A stretch of DNA of 44,048 nt from Fibrobacter sp. (GCA_017615055.1 JAGAAW010000041.1:1-44048); one strand, 5' to 3'; positions 16,332-25,419 are shown, counted from the stretch's first letter. Made by a program: numbers and translations. Notes: a model not told the origin generated them from the letters alone.

Positions 16332-17552
16332 ATGAGCCTATTCCGTTCCATAAAGATTGCCCTGGTCGCGATTCCGCTCGCGCTCACGTCGGCCCTGGCA
16401 GATGCCGTCGATGTGGATGCGGTTGCCTCTGGCGGCTACTGGACCCGTGACGAGCAGTTGCGCGATGTTGGCGACCTTCTCCTGTTCGGAAAGATGTCGT
16501 TTGTCGATATCGGCATGAACTACGCTCCGCTGCCGACCCAGATTCCGCTGAAGAGCAAGTTTGGTGAGCACAATGGTTTTGCCGTGCGTCATCACTTTTC
16601 TCTGATGGCGTCGCACCAGATTTCGCAGAATAACTACCTATCGGCGCTCCTTCTGTTCGAGCGTTCCGGCTGGGATGGCGAGGACTTCCTTTTCTTCCCG
16701 AAGTACACGGATTTCGGGCTTATCCGTTCCGTGACAACGTGGGGCCTTGGCTATACCAACACTACGGTAGACTACTCCGTTGCCGCCGGTATGCAACACC
16801 AGAATGTGGAATTCGTGGGTGATGTTTTCCCTGCGGAGAATGACTCGCTCCTGTACACCTGGGCGAACCTTCGCTTTGGCCGCATCAGTGCCCAGACGGA
16901 ATTCCACCGCACGCATTTCCGCATGCTCAGGCTTTCCGTTGACCTTGAGGACCGCGAACTGTTTGGCGGTGCCTCCTCGGGGCTCTGGACATACATGCCG
17001 AACATCGATGCTACCATCTACAAGCGTGAACTGGAAGGCTTTGACGAGGACTTTGTCCGCGTGAACTGGGAACAGAACCTGTTCGCCCAGATACTCTATG
17101 CGGAAGTCTCTTTCGACTTCCCGGATGACGGTTTCCATTCTGCAGCATTGAAGCTCTACCCGGAACCCTCGCGCCTGTTCTCTGTCGAGTTTACCTGCCT
17201 CCGCCGCCGTGCCATGGCGGACAACTGGGACGACCTGATGTTCGGCTGGGCATTCGAGATGCCGCTTGTGCGCGTTGGCTACAATTCCGCCTATGAGTAT
17301 GACCACCTGTTCCATGCGAAGGGAACCTGGTTCGTGGAACTCCAGTTTAACATGGGTTCCTTCGGGGATGCCCTGTTTGCCAAGAACGGCCGCAAGTCTA
17401 CTCCGCTCCAGACGCGGGATGTCAAGAGGAAGAATACGCCGGATAAGAAATCGGAGCTGATTCCGCTCGATTCCCAGAGTGCGAACGCACCGAAGACAAT
17501 CACCGCAAAGGGTATTCGCTACGAGAAATCGGGCAGTGAAGGAGGCAAGTAA
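16332..17552 (+). CDS. exported, probably outer-membrane beta-barrel protein of unknown function
   Basis: 406 residues with a signal peptide (MSLFRSIKIALVAIPLALTSALADA, likely cut near residue 24-26). The mature part is rich in aromatic residues with alternating short hydrophobic strands: FAVRHHFSLMASHQISQNNYLSALLLFE, SVTTWGLGYTNTTVDYSVAAGMQHQ and AQILYAEVSFDFPD. It ends with strand-like GTWFVELQFNMGSFGDALF, then a roughly 60-residue Lys/Ser-rich tail. This resembles outer-membrane barrels but I recognise no family. The next gene starts on its last base (TAATG), making a three-gene unit with two lipoproteins; a surface complex is possible but not shown. Confidence 0.6.
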   Translation: MSLFRSIKIALVAIPLALTSALADAVDVDAVASGGYWTRDEQLRDVGDLLLFGKMSFVDIGMNYAPLPTQIPLKSKFGEHNGFAVRHHFSLMASHQISQNNYLSALLLFERSGWDGEDFLFFPKYTDFGLIRSVTTWGLGYTNTTVDYSVAAGMQHQNVEFVGDVFPAENDSLLYTWANLRFGRISAQTEFHRTHFRMLRLSVDLEDRELFGGASSGLWTYMPNIDATIYKRELEGFDEDFVRVNWEQNLFAQILYAEVSFDFPDDGFHSAALKLYPEPSRLFSVEFTCLRRRAMADNWDDLMFGWAFEMPLVRVGYNSAYEYDHLFHAKGTWFVELQFNMGSFGDALFAKNGRKSTPLQTRDVKRKNTPDKKSELIPLDSQSANAPKTITAKGIRYEKSGSEGGK

Positions 17553-18010
17553 TGAAGGCTTTTAAGAACTTGTCTGTACTGTGCGCCTTGCTTGCCTGCT
17601 GTGTGGTGCTTTCGGGCTGCCTTAGCCACTGGTTTGTCGATTCCTCGACCCGCCTGCAGATAGAGAACAAGTCAAGCAAGACCATTACCGGCGTTGATAT
17701 TGTTTCTGATGATGGTACGGAATATATTCCCTGGGTCCAGGACACGATTCGTCCGGGCGAAAAGAGCCGCGTCTATGAAGAGGACTGGGTCGGAACGTTC
17801 AATATCCGTGTCAGGACTATAGAAAGATCCACCATGGGGTGTGCCTGTGACCACCTTGAAGCCAAGGAAGAAATTTTTTCAACTTGTTTCTGCAGCGTTT
17901 ACATAAATGATGCGTACACTGTTGAAGATTTGGAGTTCAGCGGTGGTAGCGAGTACGTTGTCTTTTCCGATTCTGAAAATGGACACGGGCTGCACTACGA
18001 ATTCAAGTAG
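17552..18010 (+). CDS. cysteine-rich lipoprotein, unknown function
   Basis: 152 residues. Lipobox VLSGC makes C23 the lipidated cysteine. The body is a compact beta-rich domain of the sort that begins LQIENKSSKTITGVDIVSDDGTEYIPW. It contains two C-x-C pairs (GCACDHLEAKEEIFSTCFCS), which in an exported protein suggests disulfides or metal binding. I do not recognise the family. Translation is probably coupled to the preceding barrel-like gene (1-base overlap), and a FISUMP lipoprotein follows after 9 bp with a good GGGAGGA site. Confidence 0.6.
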   Translation: MKAFKNLSVLCALLACCVVLSGCLSHWFVDSSTRLQIENKSSKTITGVDIVSDDGTEYIPWVQDTIRPGEKSRVYEEDWVGTFNIRVRTIERSTMGCACDHLEAKEEIFSTCFCSVYINDAYTVEDLEFSGGSEYVVFSDSENGHGLHYEFK

Positions 18011-18019
18011 GGAGGAACT

Positions 18020-19294
18020 ATGAAAAAGATTCTAGGACTGTTTCTCATCGGAATGGTGATGGTCGCGTGCAATGACAGTGGTGTCGATGCCGCTGGTGAG
18101 CGTCATCCCTCTATCAAGCTGGAAGACGGCAAGTTTACCGACAAGCGCGACGGAAACAAGTACGCCGTGGTGGAAATTGGCGATAAGATTTGGATGGCCG
18201 AGAACCTCCGCTATATGGACAGCTCCAAGACAAAGAACCTCAAGGGTAACGTCTGGTGCTACGACAACAAGGCGGACAGCTGCAGCAAGTATGGTGCTCT
18301 TTATTCTTGGACTGCCGCGATGGATTTTGAATCCAAGTACAATACGTCTATGAAGAATCTGGTTTCGTACCATGTGTACGATGGCATTTGCCCCGAGGGG
18401 TGGCATATCCCGTCCTATTCGGAATGGGTGGACCTTAAGACGGCACTGCAAAATATGAGCGTCGATGATGTTGCTGTCGGTACGAACATGAAGTCCATTG
18501 AGGGGTGGATCCAGGGCGATACAGCATCGAAGGCCATGAACCGCTTTGGTTTTAACGCCATGCCTGCTGGTCGCAGAAATAGCGAGAACGGAGAATTCAT
18601 GAGTACGGGCAAGTACGCCTTCTTCTGGGCGGCTGGTGAAATTGACGAAGGGACCAGCATCGGTTGGGGCTTACGCTACGACTGGGACAGGCTTGAAAAC
18701 GGTACTTACTACAAGGACCATGGAATGTCCGTGCGCTGTGTGATTGCAGCCGGTGTCAAGCGCGAGGGCGATATCGATTCCTCGTACCTGGACAAGATTC
18801 CGTTCGATTACGGCGAGTTGGAATTTGAAGGCACGAAGTACAAGACAATCAAGATTGGCAACCAGAACTGGATGGCCGAAAACATGAATTTCAAGACTGA
18901 CGATAGTTGGTGCTACAACGACGATTCCGAAAAGTGCGAAAAGTACGGTAGGCTCTATTCCTTCGAGCAGGCGAAGGCGATTTGCCCCGAGGGGTGGCAT
19001 TTGCCGACCTCGACCGATGTGAGACTTCTCGCGAATAGCGTCAAGAATTACGCCAGTTCCCTGCGTTCTCGCGAGGGCTGGACGGACAAGGGCGGGAAGG
19101 GCTGGAACCTTTGGGGTTTCAATATGCTGCCTGCCGGTGGTCGTGAGTCCGGGGATTACTTCGATTCCGCGGTGAGCGCCTACATGTGGGTAGATGGCCA
19201 GATGGTAATGTGGCTGCGCTACTACAACGAAGACATCGAGATCATGACGAAGGGAACGGGCACGGCATTCCCGGTCCGCTGCGTTGAGGACTAG
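18020..19294 (+). CDS. lipoprotein with two FISUMP domains (A)
   Basis: 424 residues with a lipoprotein signal (MVMVAC, C17). Two copies of the Fibrobacter succinogenes major paralogous domain (TIGR02145) follow, at about residues 40-245 and 265-424. Each has the pattern DGxxYxxVxIGxxxWMAENL, CYD/N...C.KYGxLYS, CPEGWHxP and a terminal VRCV. The role of the domain is unknown; it is a distant C-type-lectin-like/formylglycine-enzyme-like fold in some classifications, which I cannot confirm here. The second copy is shorter in the middle. A strong Shine-Dalgarno (GGGAGGA) precedes the ATG. Third gene of the unit starting at 16332. Confidence 0.85.
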   Translation: MKKILGLFLIGMVMVACNDSGVDAAGERHPSIKLEDGKFTDKRDGNKYAVVEIGDKIWMAENLRYMDSSKTKNLKGNVWCYDNKADSCSKYGALYSWTAAMDFESKYNTSMKNLVSYHVYDGICPEGWHIPSYSEWVDLKTALQNMSVDDVAVGTNMKSIEGWIQGDTASKAMNRFGFNAMPAGRRNSENGEFMSTGKYAFFWAAGEIDEGTSIGWGLRYDWDRLENGTYYKDHGMSVRCVIAAGVKREGDIDSSYLDKIPFDYGELEFEGTKYKTIKIGNQNWMAENMNFKTDDSWCYNDDSEKCEKYGRLYSFEQAKAICPEGWHLPTSTDVRLLANSVKNYASSLRSREGWTDKGGKGWNLWGFNMLPAGGRESGDYFDSAVSAYMWVDGQMVMWLRYYNEDIEIMTKGTGTAFPVRCVED

Positions 19295-19303
19295 CTTTTT
19301 TAC

Positions 19304-19311
19304 TACATTAA
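19304..19311 (+). promoter_or_regulatory. possible TAnnTT promoter element, smc
   Basis: TACATTAA lies 6 nt before the GTG start at 19318. It fits the TAnnTT hexamer and the spacing seen elsewhere, though not the full TTTG. Confidence 0.35.
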
Positions 19312-19317
19312 TCGACA

Positions 19318-22300
19318 GTGCAGATAACTAAGTTAAAGATTTTCGGTTTCAAGTCCTTCGCCCAGAGGACTGAAATTAACTTCCCCACGAAGGGACTTAC
19401 TGCCGTCGTGGGTCCGAACGGTTGCGGAAAGTCGAACATTACCGACGCCATCCGTTGGGTGCTTGGCGAGCAGAAGGCCGCCCTCCTGCGCATGAGCAAG
19501 ATGCAGGACGTGATTTTCAGCGGTACCGAGGAACGTGCCGCGATGAGCCTTGCCGAGGTTTCCATTGTCATCGACAACAGTGATGGAACGCTGGCCTCTG
19601 AATATTCCGAAGTGATTGTAACCCGCCGCGTCCACCGCGACGGTTCGGGCGAATACCTGATTAACAACCAGGAATGCCGGTTAAGGGATGTCCACGCCCT
19701 GCTGTTTGACTCGGGCCTTGGCTCCAGTACCTACTCGCAGATGAACGCCGACATGATCAAGGCGGTTCTCTCCGATAAGGCGGACGACCGCCGTGTATTG
19801 TTTGAAGAGGCTGCGGGTGTGAGCAAGTACCGTCAGCAGCGCAAAGAAGCCGTGCGTCAGATGGAGCGCGTGCAGATGGACATGGCCCGCGTGGAAGATA
19901 ACCTGCGTGCGACTCGCCGTTCCGTGCGCCAGTACGAGACCCAGGCGGAGAAGGTCGAGGAATACAAGAACCTGACCAAGCGCCTGCGCGAACTGGACCT
20001 CTCCGTGAGTATCGACAAGTTTGAGGACTTTAGGGAAGGTTTGAATACGCTCGATACGTCTTCCCGCCGTATGGAACACGAGGTGGAAACCTCCAAGACC
20101 CGCGCGACGGAACTTCAGACCAAGATCGAGGAAAAGAAGCTCGATATCAGCGAGGACGAGAACGCCTACCGTGAGCTGGAACGTCAGGTCCAGGCGGCGA
20201 CCATCGAACTCAACAACCTGAATAACGATATTGTACGCCTGCGCGATTCCATTTCTGCGACCGAGGCCGCAAGTGCGAAGGCCCAGGACGAGATTGAACG
20301 TAGCGAGCAGAAGGTGGGCGAGCTTACCGCCGAGAAGGAACGCCTCGAAAAGGAAAACGAGGCTCTCGGCAACGATTCCGAGATGGACCAGATGAGTGCC
20401 ATCCTGGAACGCGAACGCGAGACCCTCCAGGTGATGCGCGACAAGGTGGATGACCTGCGCACAAGGTCGAGGGAACTTTCGAACGAGCGCCTGCAGGCGG
20501 CAAACACCCTGAACGGCCTCAAGTCGCGTTTTGAACGTGCCGATGCCGAGACGGATATGCTCCAGTCCAATCTGGAAGGCTGGAATGGTGAGATTGAAAC
20601 CCTCCGTACCCAGCGTGATGATGCGTCTCGTGCCGTGGAAGAAATCCAGCAGGGCATGGATAACGCCCGCAACGAAATTGAAGGCCTCGAAGAGCAGAAG
20701 TCCGTACGCGAGGAACGCATTGAATCCCTCAAGGCGGAACTGAACGAGATTACGGCCCGCGTGGCGGAACTGAAGAACGAGGAAGCGCGCCTGCAGGCAC
20801 GAATCGACGTACTCGAGAGCGTTTCTAACGAAGGGACGGAAGCGAGCCGTTGGCTTGCCGAGAACAAGGCGAACCTTACGCAGGGCCTGCTTTCCGAACG
20901 CATTACCGCGACACCCGAATATGCCCATCTGGTCGAGACGGCCCTGGGCGATATCCTCGATTCTGTGGTTGTCGAGAATGCAGGTAACCTGGGCGAGATT
21001 GTTAATTCCCTCAAGAACGAGAACGTGGGCCAGGCGCTGATGGCGCTCATGGCAAAGCCGCGCCCCGCCTTTGCGGGCGGCAACATCGAGGGTAACGGCG
21101 TGATTGGCCCGATGGCGAATTACGTGACGGCAGACGATGCCACCATGGCATGGCTCCGCGGAATCCTTTCGCGTTACATTCTGGTTGAATCGCTCGATGC
21201 GGCGCTGGAACTTGCCGAACGTTACGGTAACGACGACCTCTGCTTTGTCTCGCCCGATGCGACGGTTCGCACGGCGGGGCTTGTATCTACGGGCACGCCG
21301 ACGGCAGGGTCGCTCAGCCGCAAGAACGAGATTGTAAATGCACAGCAGTCCCTTGCCGATGTGCAGGGTGAACTCTCGCAGAAAGAATCCGAAATGGCGC
21401 GGGTGCAGGACACCCTTGCCGAGGAATCCCAGATGCTTGAGTCGATGGTGGATGATATCCGCGAGAAGCAGAATTCCCTCCATGGGGGAGATGCCGCCAT
21501 TGCTATTCAGAAGAATACGGTTGCCTCTTGCGAGTCCCGCATGGCGACGCTTGAAGCCAACTGCAACAGCGCGCGTGCCCGCATTGAAGAAGCAGCACAG
21601 CGCAAGAATTCCGATGTGGAACTTGCCGAGGCGGCGCAGGCTGCGGAACGTGCCGAAGCGGAATACGACCGCGTGAACGATGAACTCGGTGAGCAGGAAC
21701 AGCTGTTCCGCGACAAGGACGAGGAAGTTCGCGAACTCGAGCGCAGCGTGCTGGACAAGAATGCGAAACTCGCGCAGAACACCAGCCGCCTCAAGGACAT
21801 TGCCGACCAGATGGATTTCCTCGGGAACTCGATTGTTACCCGCAGGGACGAAATCTCGAAGAATGCGACTGCAATTGACAACTTGCGTCGCGATGTTGAC
21901 GGGATTGCGGACCAGGTTCAGGCGAAGGATTCTGCCCTGCGTGAAATCGAGAGCAGGCGAGACCTTGCCCGCGAAAAGTACGAGCTTGTTTCAGGCGATA
22001 TCGATGAATGGCAGAAGGAAGTGAACAGCCTTCGCGATGACATGATCGACAAGATGCACGACCTGAACGACATCGTGCGCCGCCGCGAGGCATTGCAGGC
22101 GAATGTGGACCGCCTCAAGGAACGTATCCAGGGCGACTGGGACGTGAACCTCGAGGAACCCGGCGATATTGAACGCGTGGAATACAGCCAGCCCGAAGCT
22201 GACCGCGAAATCCGTGAACTCCGCGGAAAGATTAAGGACCTGGGCCCCATCAACGTGAATGTGATGGAGGATTACGAGGACGAGAAGAAGCGCCTCGAGG

Positions 22301-22875
22301 AAGTCGAGAAGCAGTTCGACGACCTGGACCGTGCCCGCGCATCGCTCGACCGTACCATCACCAAGCTCGACGACATTGCCCGTAAGCGCTATCTTGAGAC
22401 GTTCGAACGCATCCAGAAGAATTTCCAGTTCGTGTTCAGTAAGTTGTTCCTGAATGGCGAAACCAAGATGAGCCTCGTAGAGAAACTCGACGAGAACGGC
22501 AAGCCGCTCGATATTCTTGACGCGGACATCGAAATCAACGTGCGGCCGACCGGCAAGAAGATGCGCGGCATCAAGGCGCTCTCCGGCGGTGAACACGCCC
22601 TGACCGCGACGGCACTGCTCTTTGCCATCTACATGGAAAAGCCCTCGCCGTACTGTGTGCTGGACGAAGTCGACGGCCCGCTGGACGATGCGAACGTGGG
22701 CCGATTCATGGCGCTTCTCCGCGAATTCAGCAAGCAGACCTTGTTCATCGTGGTGACGCACAACAAGCGTACCATGGCCGAAGCCGACATGCTCTACGGC
22801 GTGACGCAGGAAATCAAGGGTATTTCCCGCATCGCGAGCGTGCAACTTGCCGACGCTACCAAGTTCGCGATATAA
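19318..22875 (+). CDS. smc: chromosome segregation protein SMC
   Basis: ATPase of the SMC-ScpAB condensin complex. The 1185 residues match the family. The N-terminal head has Walker A GPNGCGKSN (32-40) and the stretch ECRLRDVHALLFDSGLGSSTYSQM. Long coiled coils flank a hinge at about residues 505-670. The C-terminal head carries the signature LSGGEHALTATALLFAIY (LSGG 1088-1091) and Walker B CVLDEVDGPLDDAN (D1116, E1117). The GTG start is placed by the family's MxITKLKIFGFKSFA beginning and a TAnnTT element 6 nt upstream; there is no Shine-Dalgarno sequence. The stop codon touches the first of two tandem 95-bp structured repeats. Confidence 0.95.
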   Translation: MQITKLKIFGFKSFAQRTEINFPTKGLTAVVGPNGCGKSNITDAIRWVLGEQKAALLRMSKMQDVIFSGTEERAAMSLAEVSIVIDNSDGTLASEYSEVIVTRRVHRDGSGEYLINNQECRLRDVHALLFDSGLGSSTYSQMNADMIKAVLSDKADDRRVLFEEAAGVSKYRQQRKEAVRQMERVQMDMARVEDNLRATRRSVRQYETQAEKVEEYKNLTKRLRELDLSVSIDKFEDFREGLNTLDTSSRRMEHEVETSKTRATELQTKIEEKKLDISEDENAYRELERQVQAATIELNNLNNDIVRLRDSISATEAASAKAQDEIERSEQKVGELTAEKERLEKENEALGNDSEMDQMSAILERERETLQVMRDKVDDLRTRSRELSNERLQAANTLNGLKSRFERADAETDMLQSNLEGWNGEIETLRTQRDDASRAVEEIQQGMDNARNEIEGLEEQKSVREERIESLKAELNEITARVAELKNEEARLQARIDVLESVSNEGTEASRWLAENKANLTQGLLSERITATPEYAHLVETALGDILDSVVVENAGNLGEIVNSLKNENVGQALMALMAKPRPAFAGGNIEGNGVIGPMANYVTADDATMAWLRGILSRYILVESLDAALELAERYGNDDLCFVSPDATVRTAGLVSTGTPTAGSLSRKNEIVNAQQSLADVQGELSQKESEMARVQDTLAEESQMLESMVDDIREKQNSLHGGDAAIAIQKNTVASCESRMATLEANCNSARARIEEAAQRKNSDVELAEAAQAAERAEAEYDRVNDELGEQEQLFRDKDEEVRELERSVLDKNAKLAQNTSRLKDIADQMDFLGNSIVTRRDEISKNATAIDNLRRDVDGIADQVQAKDSALREIESRRDLAREKYELVSGDIDEWQKEVNSLRDDMIDKMHDLNDIVRRREALQANVDRLKERIQGDWDVNLEEPGDIERVEYSQPEADREIRELRGKIKDLGPINVNVMEDYEDEKKRLEEVEKQFDDLDRARASLDRTITKLDDIARKRYLETFERIQKNFQFVFSKLFLNGETKMSLVEKLDENGKPLDILDADIEINVRPTGKKMRGIKALSGGEHALTATALLFAIYMEKPSPYCVLDEVDGPLDDANVGRFMALLREFSKQTLFIVVTHNKRTMAEADMLYGVTQEIKGISRIASVQLADATKFAI

Positions 22876-22970
22876 GACCGCTCGGACTAGAATAAGGCTG
22901 TCAGGTTCAGGGCTGGTCCTCGCTCTCGCATACACGCCTCGTTGATACGAGGCGCTTTATGCTCACGGAA
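22876..22970 (+). repeat. 95-bp structured 3' element, smc unit 1
   Basis: Begins GACCGCTCGGACTAG right after the smc stop and ends CTCACGGAA. Its 3' half folds as lower stem GCATA (22928-22932) with TATGC (22958-22962), and upper stem CGCCTCGT/ACGAGGCG around loop TGAT (22935-22954). A second unit follows without a gap. Related unit at 27318-27414. Confidence 0.8.
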
Positions 22971-23065
22971 GACCGCTCGGACTAGAATAAGGCTGTCAGG
23001 TTCAGGGCTGGTCCTCGCTCTCGCAACCACGCCTCATTAATATGAGGCGCTTGTTGCTCACGGAA
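22971..23065 (+). repeat. 95-bp structured 3' element, smc unit 2
   Basis: Tandem copy, nearly identical to unit 1 outside the stems. Here the lower stem is GCAAC (23023-23027) with GTTGC (23053-23057) and the upper stem CGCCTCAT/ATGAGGCG around TAAT. Every stem difference from unit 1 is compensated on the other arm. A degenerate start of a third unit (ACCGCT) follows. Confidence 0.8.
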
Positions 23066-23082
23066 TACCGCTAGATTCCATT

Positions 23083-23985
23083 ATGGAGAAAAGAATTAGT
23101 TTATTACTTTGTAATTTCAAAACGTTAAAGGGTTTCCTCTTTGCAGCCCTTTCTGCCATATGCTATGGAACGAACCCGCTGGGTGCTTTGCATTTATATG
23201 CACAGAATTACTCGCCAGAGACCGTCCTTTTTTACCGATTCTTTACGGCGGCGCTCCTCCTTTTTGTGGTAATCCTCGCGAAGGGTTCGCACTTTAAAAT
23301 TTCGTTCCGCGAATTCGGGGCGCTTGTCGCGTTCGGGTTCCTGTTCGCAGCTTCGTCCTTGACGTATTACGCTTCGTTCAAGCACATGGACGCGGGGCTT
23401 GCCTCCACGCTCCTCTTCCTTTACCCGCTCGAAGTCTCGGTGCTCATGGCGGTCTTTTTCAAGGAGAAAATCAGGCGTTGGACCGTCATTTCTATCGCGG
23501 TCTCGATGTCGGGCGTGGCGCTCCTCTACCGCGGTGGCGACGGCGTGCCGCTCAGTACGGCCGGCCTTGTGCTCGTATTTGCTTCTTCGATTTCATATGC
23601 GATTTACATGGTGATGGCAAACCGCATCAACCTCCAGATGGGGGCGGTGAAGATGACTTTCTATGCCATCTGCTTCTGTCTCGTGTTTTTATTGCTTTAT
23701 TCGGTAACGCTAGGTTCGGGGCTCCCGCCGCTCTTTACGCAGGCAAGTTCGTGGGGTTGGGGCTTTATGCTGGGTCTCGTGCCGACGGTGCTTTCGCTCA
23801 TATTCATGGTGAAAGCGGTCAAGATTATCGGGTCTACGCCCACGGCGATTCTTGGCGCGCTCGAACCTGTAACCGCCGTGACGATAGGCGTGACGGTTTT
23901 CGGCGAAATCCTTACGGGCAGGCTCATTCTGGGCATACTCCTGATTCTCGGTTCTACCGTGCTTATCGCCGCCAAGCGGAAATAA
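23083..23985 (+). CDS. EamA-family (DMT superfamily) transporter
   Basis: 300 residues with about ten membrane helices in two halves, each like an EamA domain: GFLFAALSAICYGTNPLGALHLYAQNYSPETVLFYRFFTAALLL, and AGLVLVFASSISYAIYMVMANRI onwards. The second half ends STPTAILGALEPVTAVTIGVTVFGE, typical of the RhaT/YdcZ-like drug and metabolite exporters. The substrate cannot be inferred. A TAGATT hexamer lies 5 nt before the ATG, a weak candidate promoter that would fall just inside the flank of the tandem repeats. Confidence 0.88.
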   Translation: MEKRISLLLCNFKTLKGFLFAALSAICYGTNPLGALHLYAQNYSPETVLFYRFFTAALLLFVVILAKGSHFKISFREFGALVAFGFLFAASSLTYYASFKHMDAGLASTLLFLYPLEVSVLMAVFFKEKIRRWTVISIAVSMSGVALLYRGGDGVPLSTAGLVLVFASSISYAIYMVMANRINLQMGAVKMTFYAICFCLVFLLLYSVTLGSGLPPLFTQASSWGWGFMLGLVPTVLSLIFMVKAVKIIGSTPTAILGALEPVTAVTIGVTVFGEILTGRLILGILLILGSTVLIAAKRK

Positions 23986-24029
23986 CCTACCTTCAGCCCT
24001 CTGTCTACTGCATTCTGCCGATGAATTAC

Positions 24030-24037
24030 TATATTCA
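24030..24037 (+). promoter_or_regulatory. TAnnTT promoter element, zinc-ribbon protein
   Basis: TATATTCA followed by 5 nt (CGGAC) and the ATG at 24043. Confidence 0.45.
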
Positions 24038-24042
24038 CGGAC

Positions 24043-24309
24043 ATGCAGGCAATTTGTTCTAAATGCAATAAAGAATTCAACGACAAGGTGGGTATGACCC
24101 CCTTGCAGAGCAATATGGCTATCCGCGTGCGCAACAGGGTGGGGAACATTTGCCCCGAGTGTCGCGCCGAAATTAGCAAGACCCGTCGCGGATGGTGGAA
24201 AATGTTCTTCTACGACCTGAAAATAGGTTTTTATTGCTTCTGGTTCCTGGTGCCCGTGGTGCTGTTCTTTGCTGCATTTACGGTGTTCCTTGCCTTGTAC
24301 GTTCTTTAA
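24043..24309 (+). CDS. small zinc-ribbon membrane protein
   Basis: 88 residues. CSKC (5-8) and CPEC (38-41) form a likely four-cysteine zinc ribbon on the cytoplasmic side. One long hydrophobic helix follows (about 61-88, FWFLVPVVLFFAAFTVFLALYVL). Family unknown. A TAnnTT element lies 5 nt before the ATG. The GumN-like gene follows after 14 bp with AAGGGG as ribosome binding site, so the two may be co-transcribed. Confidence 0.65.
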   Translation: MQAICSKCNKEFNDKVGMTPLQSNMAIRVRNRVGNICPECRAEISKTRRGWWKMFFYDLKIGFYCFWFLVPVVLFFAAFTVFLALYVL

Positions 24310-24323
24310 TATAAGGGGTTGAT

Positions 24324-25331
24324 ATGTTATCTAGGATTACGCTAGTTTATCTGTTCCTGCTGGCAATGCTCGCGGGCTGCGCCTCATCCGAGAAAACTCA
24401 TTCTAACAAGGATGCTTCTGCGGGGGGAGTGAACGAAAATGCCGTTTCTGAAGAAGCGGGTTCCGAAGAAGAATCTTCCACGAGATCCCAGCGTGAAAAA
24501 CACATGCTCTGGCAGGTTTCTGATTCCAATTCCAGCGTTTACCTGCTGGGGAGCGTCCATTTTGCGGATCCTACGTTCTACCCGCTCGATACGGCGATTA
24601 CGAATGCGTTCGACCGCTCCGATGAACTTGCGGTGGAACTCGACATGAGCGACACGGCTGTGTTTATGGAAATTGCAAAGCAATCCGAGTTGCGGGGCAA
24701 ACTGCCGGCGGGGCAATCTTTGGCGCAGGTCTTGCCCAAGGATGTCAAGAAGCAGCTCGATAGCGTCTGCGCTTCGTGGTCTCTTGCCCCGGAAGTCCTC
24801 TATGGCTTCAAGCCCTGGTCTGCGGCAATGACGCTCAGTTCCGTTGCCATAATGCGGCTCGGCTTCGATCCGAATCTCGGGATAGATTTTTACTTCTTGC
24901 GTAGTGCGCAAGAATCCAAGAAGAAGGTTGTTTCTCTCGAGTCGGCAGAAGACCAGATTGCCGTGCTTGTGGGTGAGGGCCTCCCGGATTCGCTCGGCAT
25001 TTACTACCTCAAGAGCACGCTGAACCAGATGCAGTTGATGGATTCCTCCGTCACGCTGATGATGGAAGCCTGGGTAAAGGGTAATGATTCGCTGTTCCGG
25101 GAAGCCATGTACATGGAACCCGAAGGTAGCGCTACCGATTCCCTGCTTGAAGCGCAAATCGAGGAACTCGTCTACATTGCCCGTAACAGGACGATGGCGG
25201 ATTCCGTTGCATCCTTCCTTGCGCAGGACCGTAAGGTATTTGTCGTAGTGGGTGCTGCCCACATGGCGGGTAAGGGCGATAACGTGCTCAAACTCTTGCG
25301 CGACAAGGGTTATACCGTCGAACAGAAGTAA
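24324..25331 (+). CDS. TraB/GumN-family lipoprotein
   Basis: 335 residues. The lipobox MLAGC makes C19 the anchor; a Ser/Glu-rich linker follows (about 22-57). The catalytic-like domain starts LWQVSDSNSSVYLLGSVHFADPTFYPLD and ends VFVVVGAAHMAGKGDNVLKLLRDKGYTVE. These are the two signature ends of the TraB/GumN (Tiki-like) family, with H in SVHF and H in GAAHM as putative metal ligands. Members include metal-dependent proteases in animals; bacterial roles are poorly known. Confidence 0.85.
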   Translation: MLSRITLVYLFLLAMLAGCASSEKTHSNKDASAGGVNENAVSEEAGSEEESSTRSQREKHMLWQVSDSNSSVYLLGSVHFADPTFYPLDTAITNAFDRSDELAVELDMSDTAVFMEIAKQSELRGKLPAGQSLAQVLPKDVKKQLDSVCASWSLAPEVLYGFKPWSAAMTLSSVAIMRLGFDPNLGIDFYFLRSAQESKKKVVSLESAEDQIAVLVGEGLPDSLGIYYLKSTLNQMQLMDSSVTLMMEAWVKGNDSLFREAMYMEPEGSATDSLLEAQIEELVYIARNRTMADSVASFLAQDRKVFVVVGAAHMAGKGDNVLKLLRDKGYTVEQK

Positions 25332-25345
25332 GCCTTCAAAAACGC

Positions 25346-25376
25346 GTTGTCCGTGGACAACTTGTAAAAGCTTTTT
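25346..25376 (+). terminator. possible terminator after the GumN-like gene
   Basis: GTTGTCC and GGACAAC pair around GT; the T-run (TTTTTT) follows after 9 nt, an imperfect arrangement. Confidence 0.4.
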
Positions 25377-25411
25377 TATGCCTTGAACGCCTTTTTTGCG
25401 CGAAAAAAGGG

Positions 25412-25419
25412 TAGATTTA
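25412..25419 (+). promoter_or_regulatory. TAnnTTT promoter element, pectate lyase
   Basis: TAGATTTA predicts a leader of about 28 nt that includes AAGGAG (25440-25445). It is preceded by the palindrome CCTTTTTT/AAAAAAGG (25390-25410) and followed by the hairpin GCGT-TGGTG-ACGC, either of which could be regulatory. Confidence 0.4.

Noticed and set aside
19681..21483. 600-codon minus-strand frame within smc
   Set aside because: Lies wholly inside the coiled-coil and hinge coding region of smc; no start signal and shadow composition.
22876..23065. The tandem 95-bp units as a CRISPR array
   Set aside because: Only two units, repeated end to end with no spacers of differing sequence, and no cas genes nearby.
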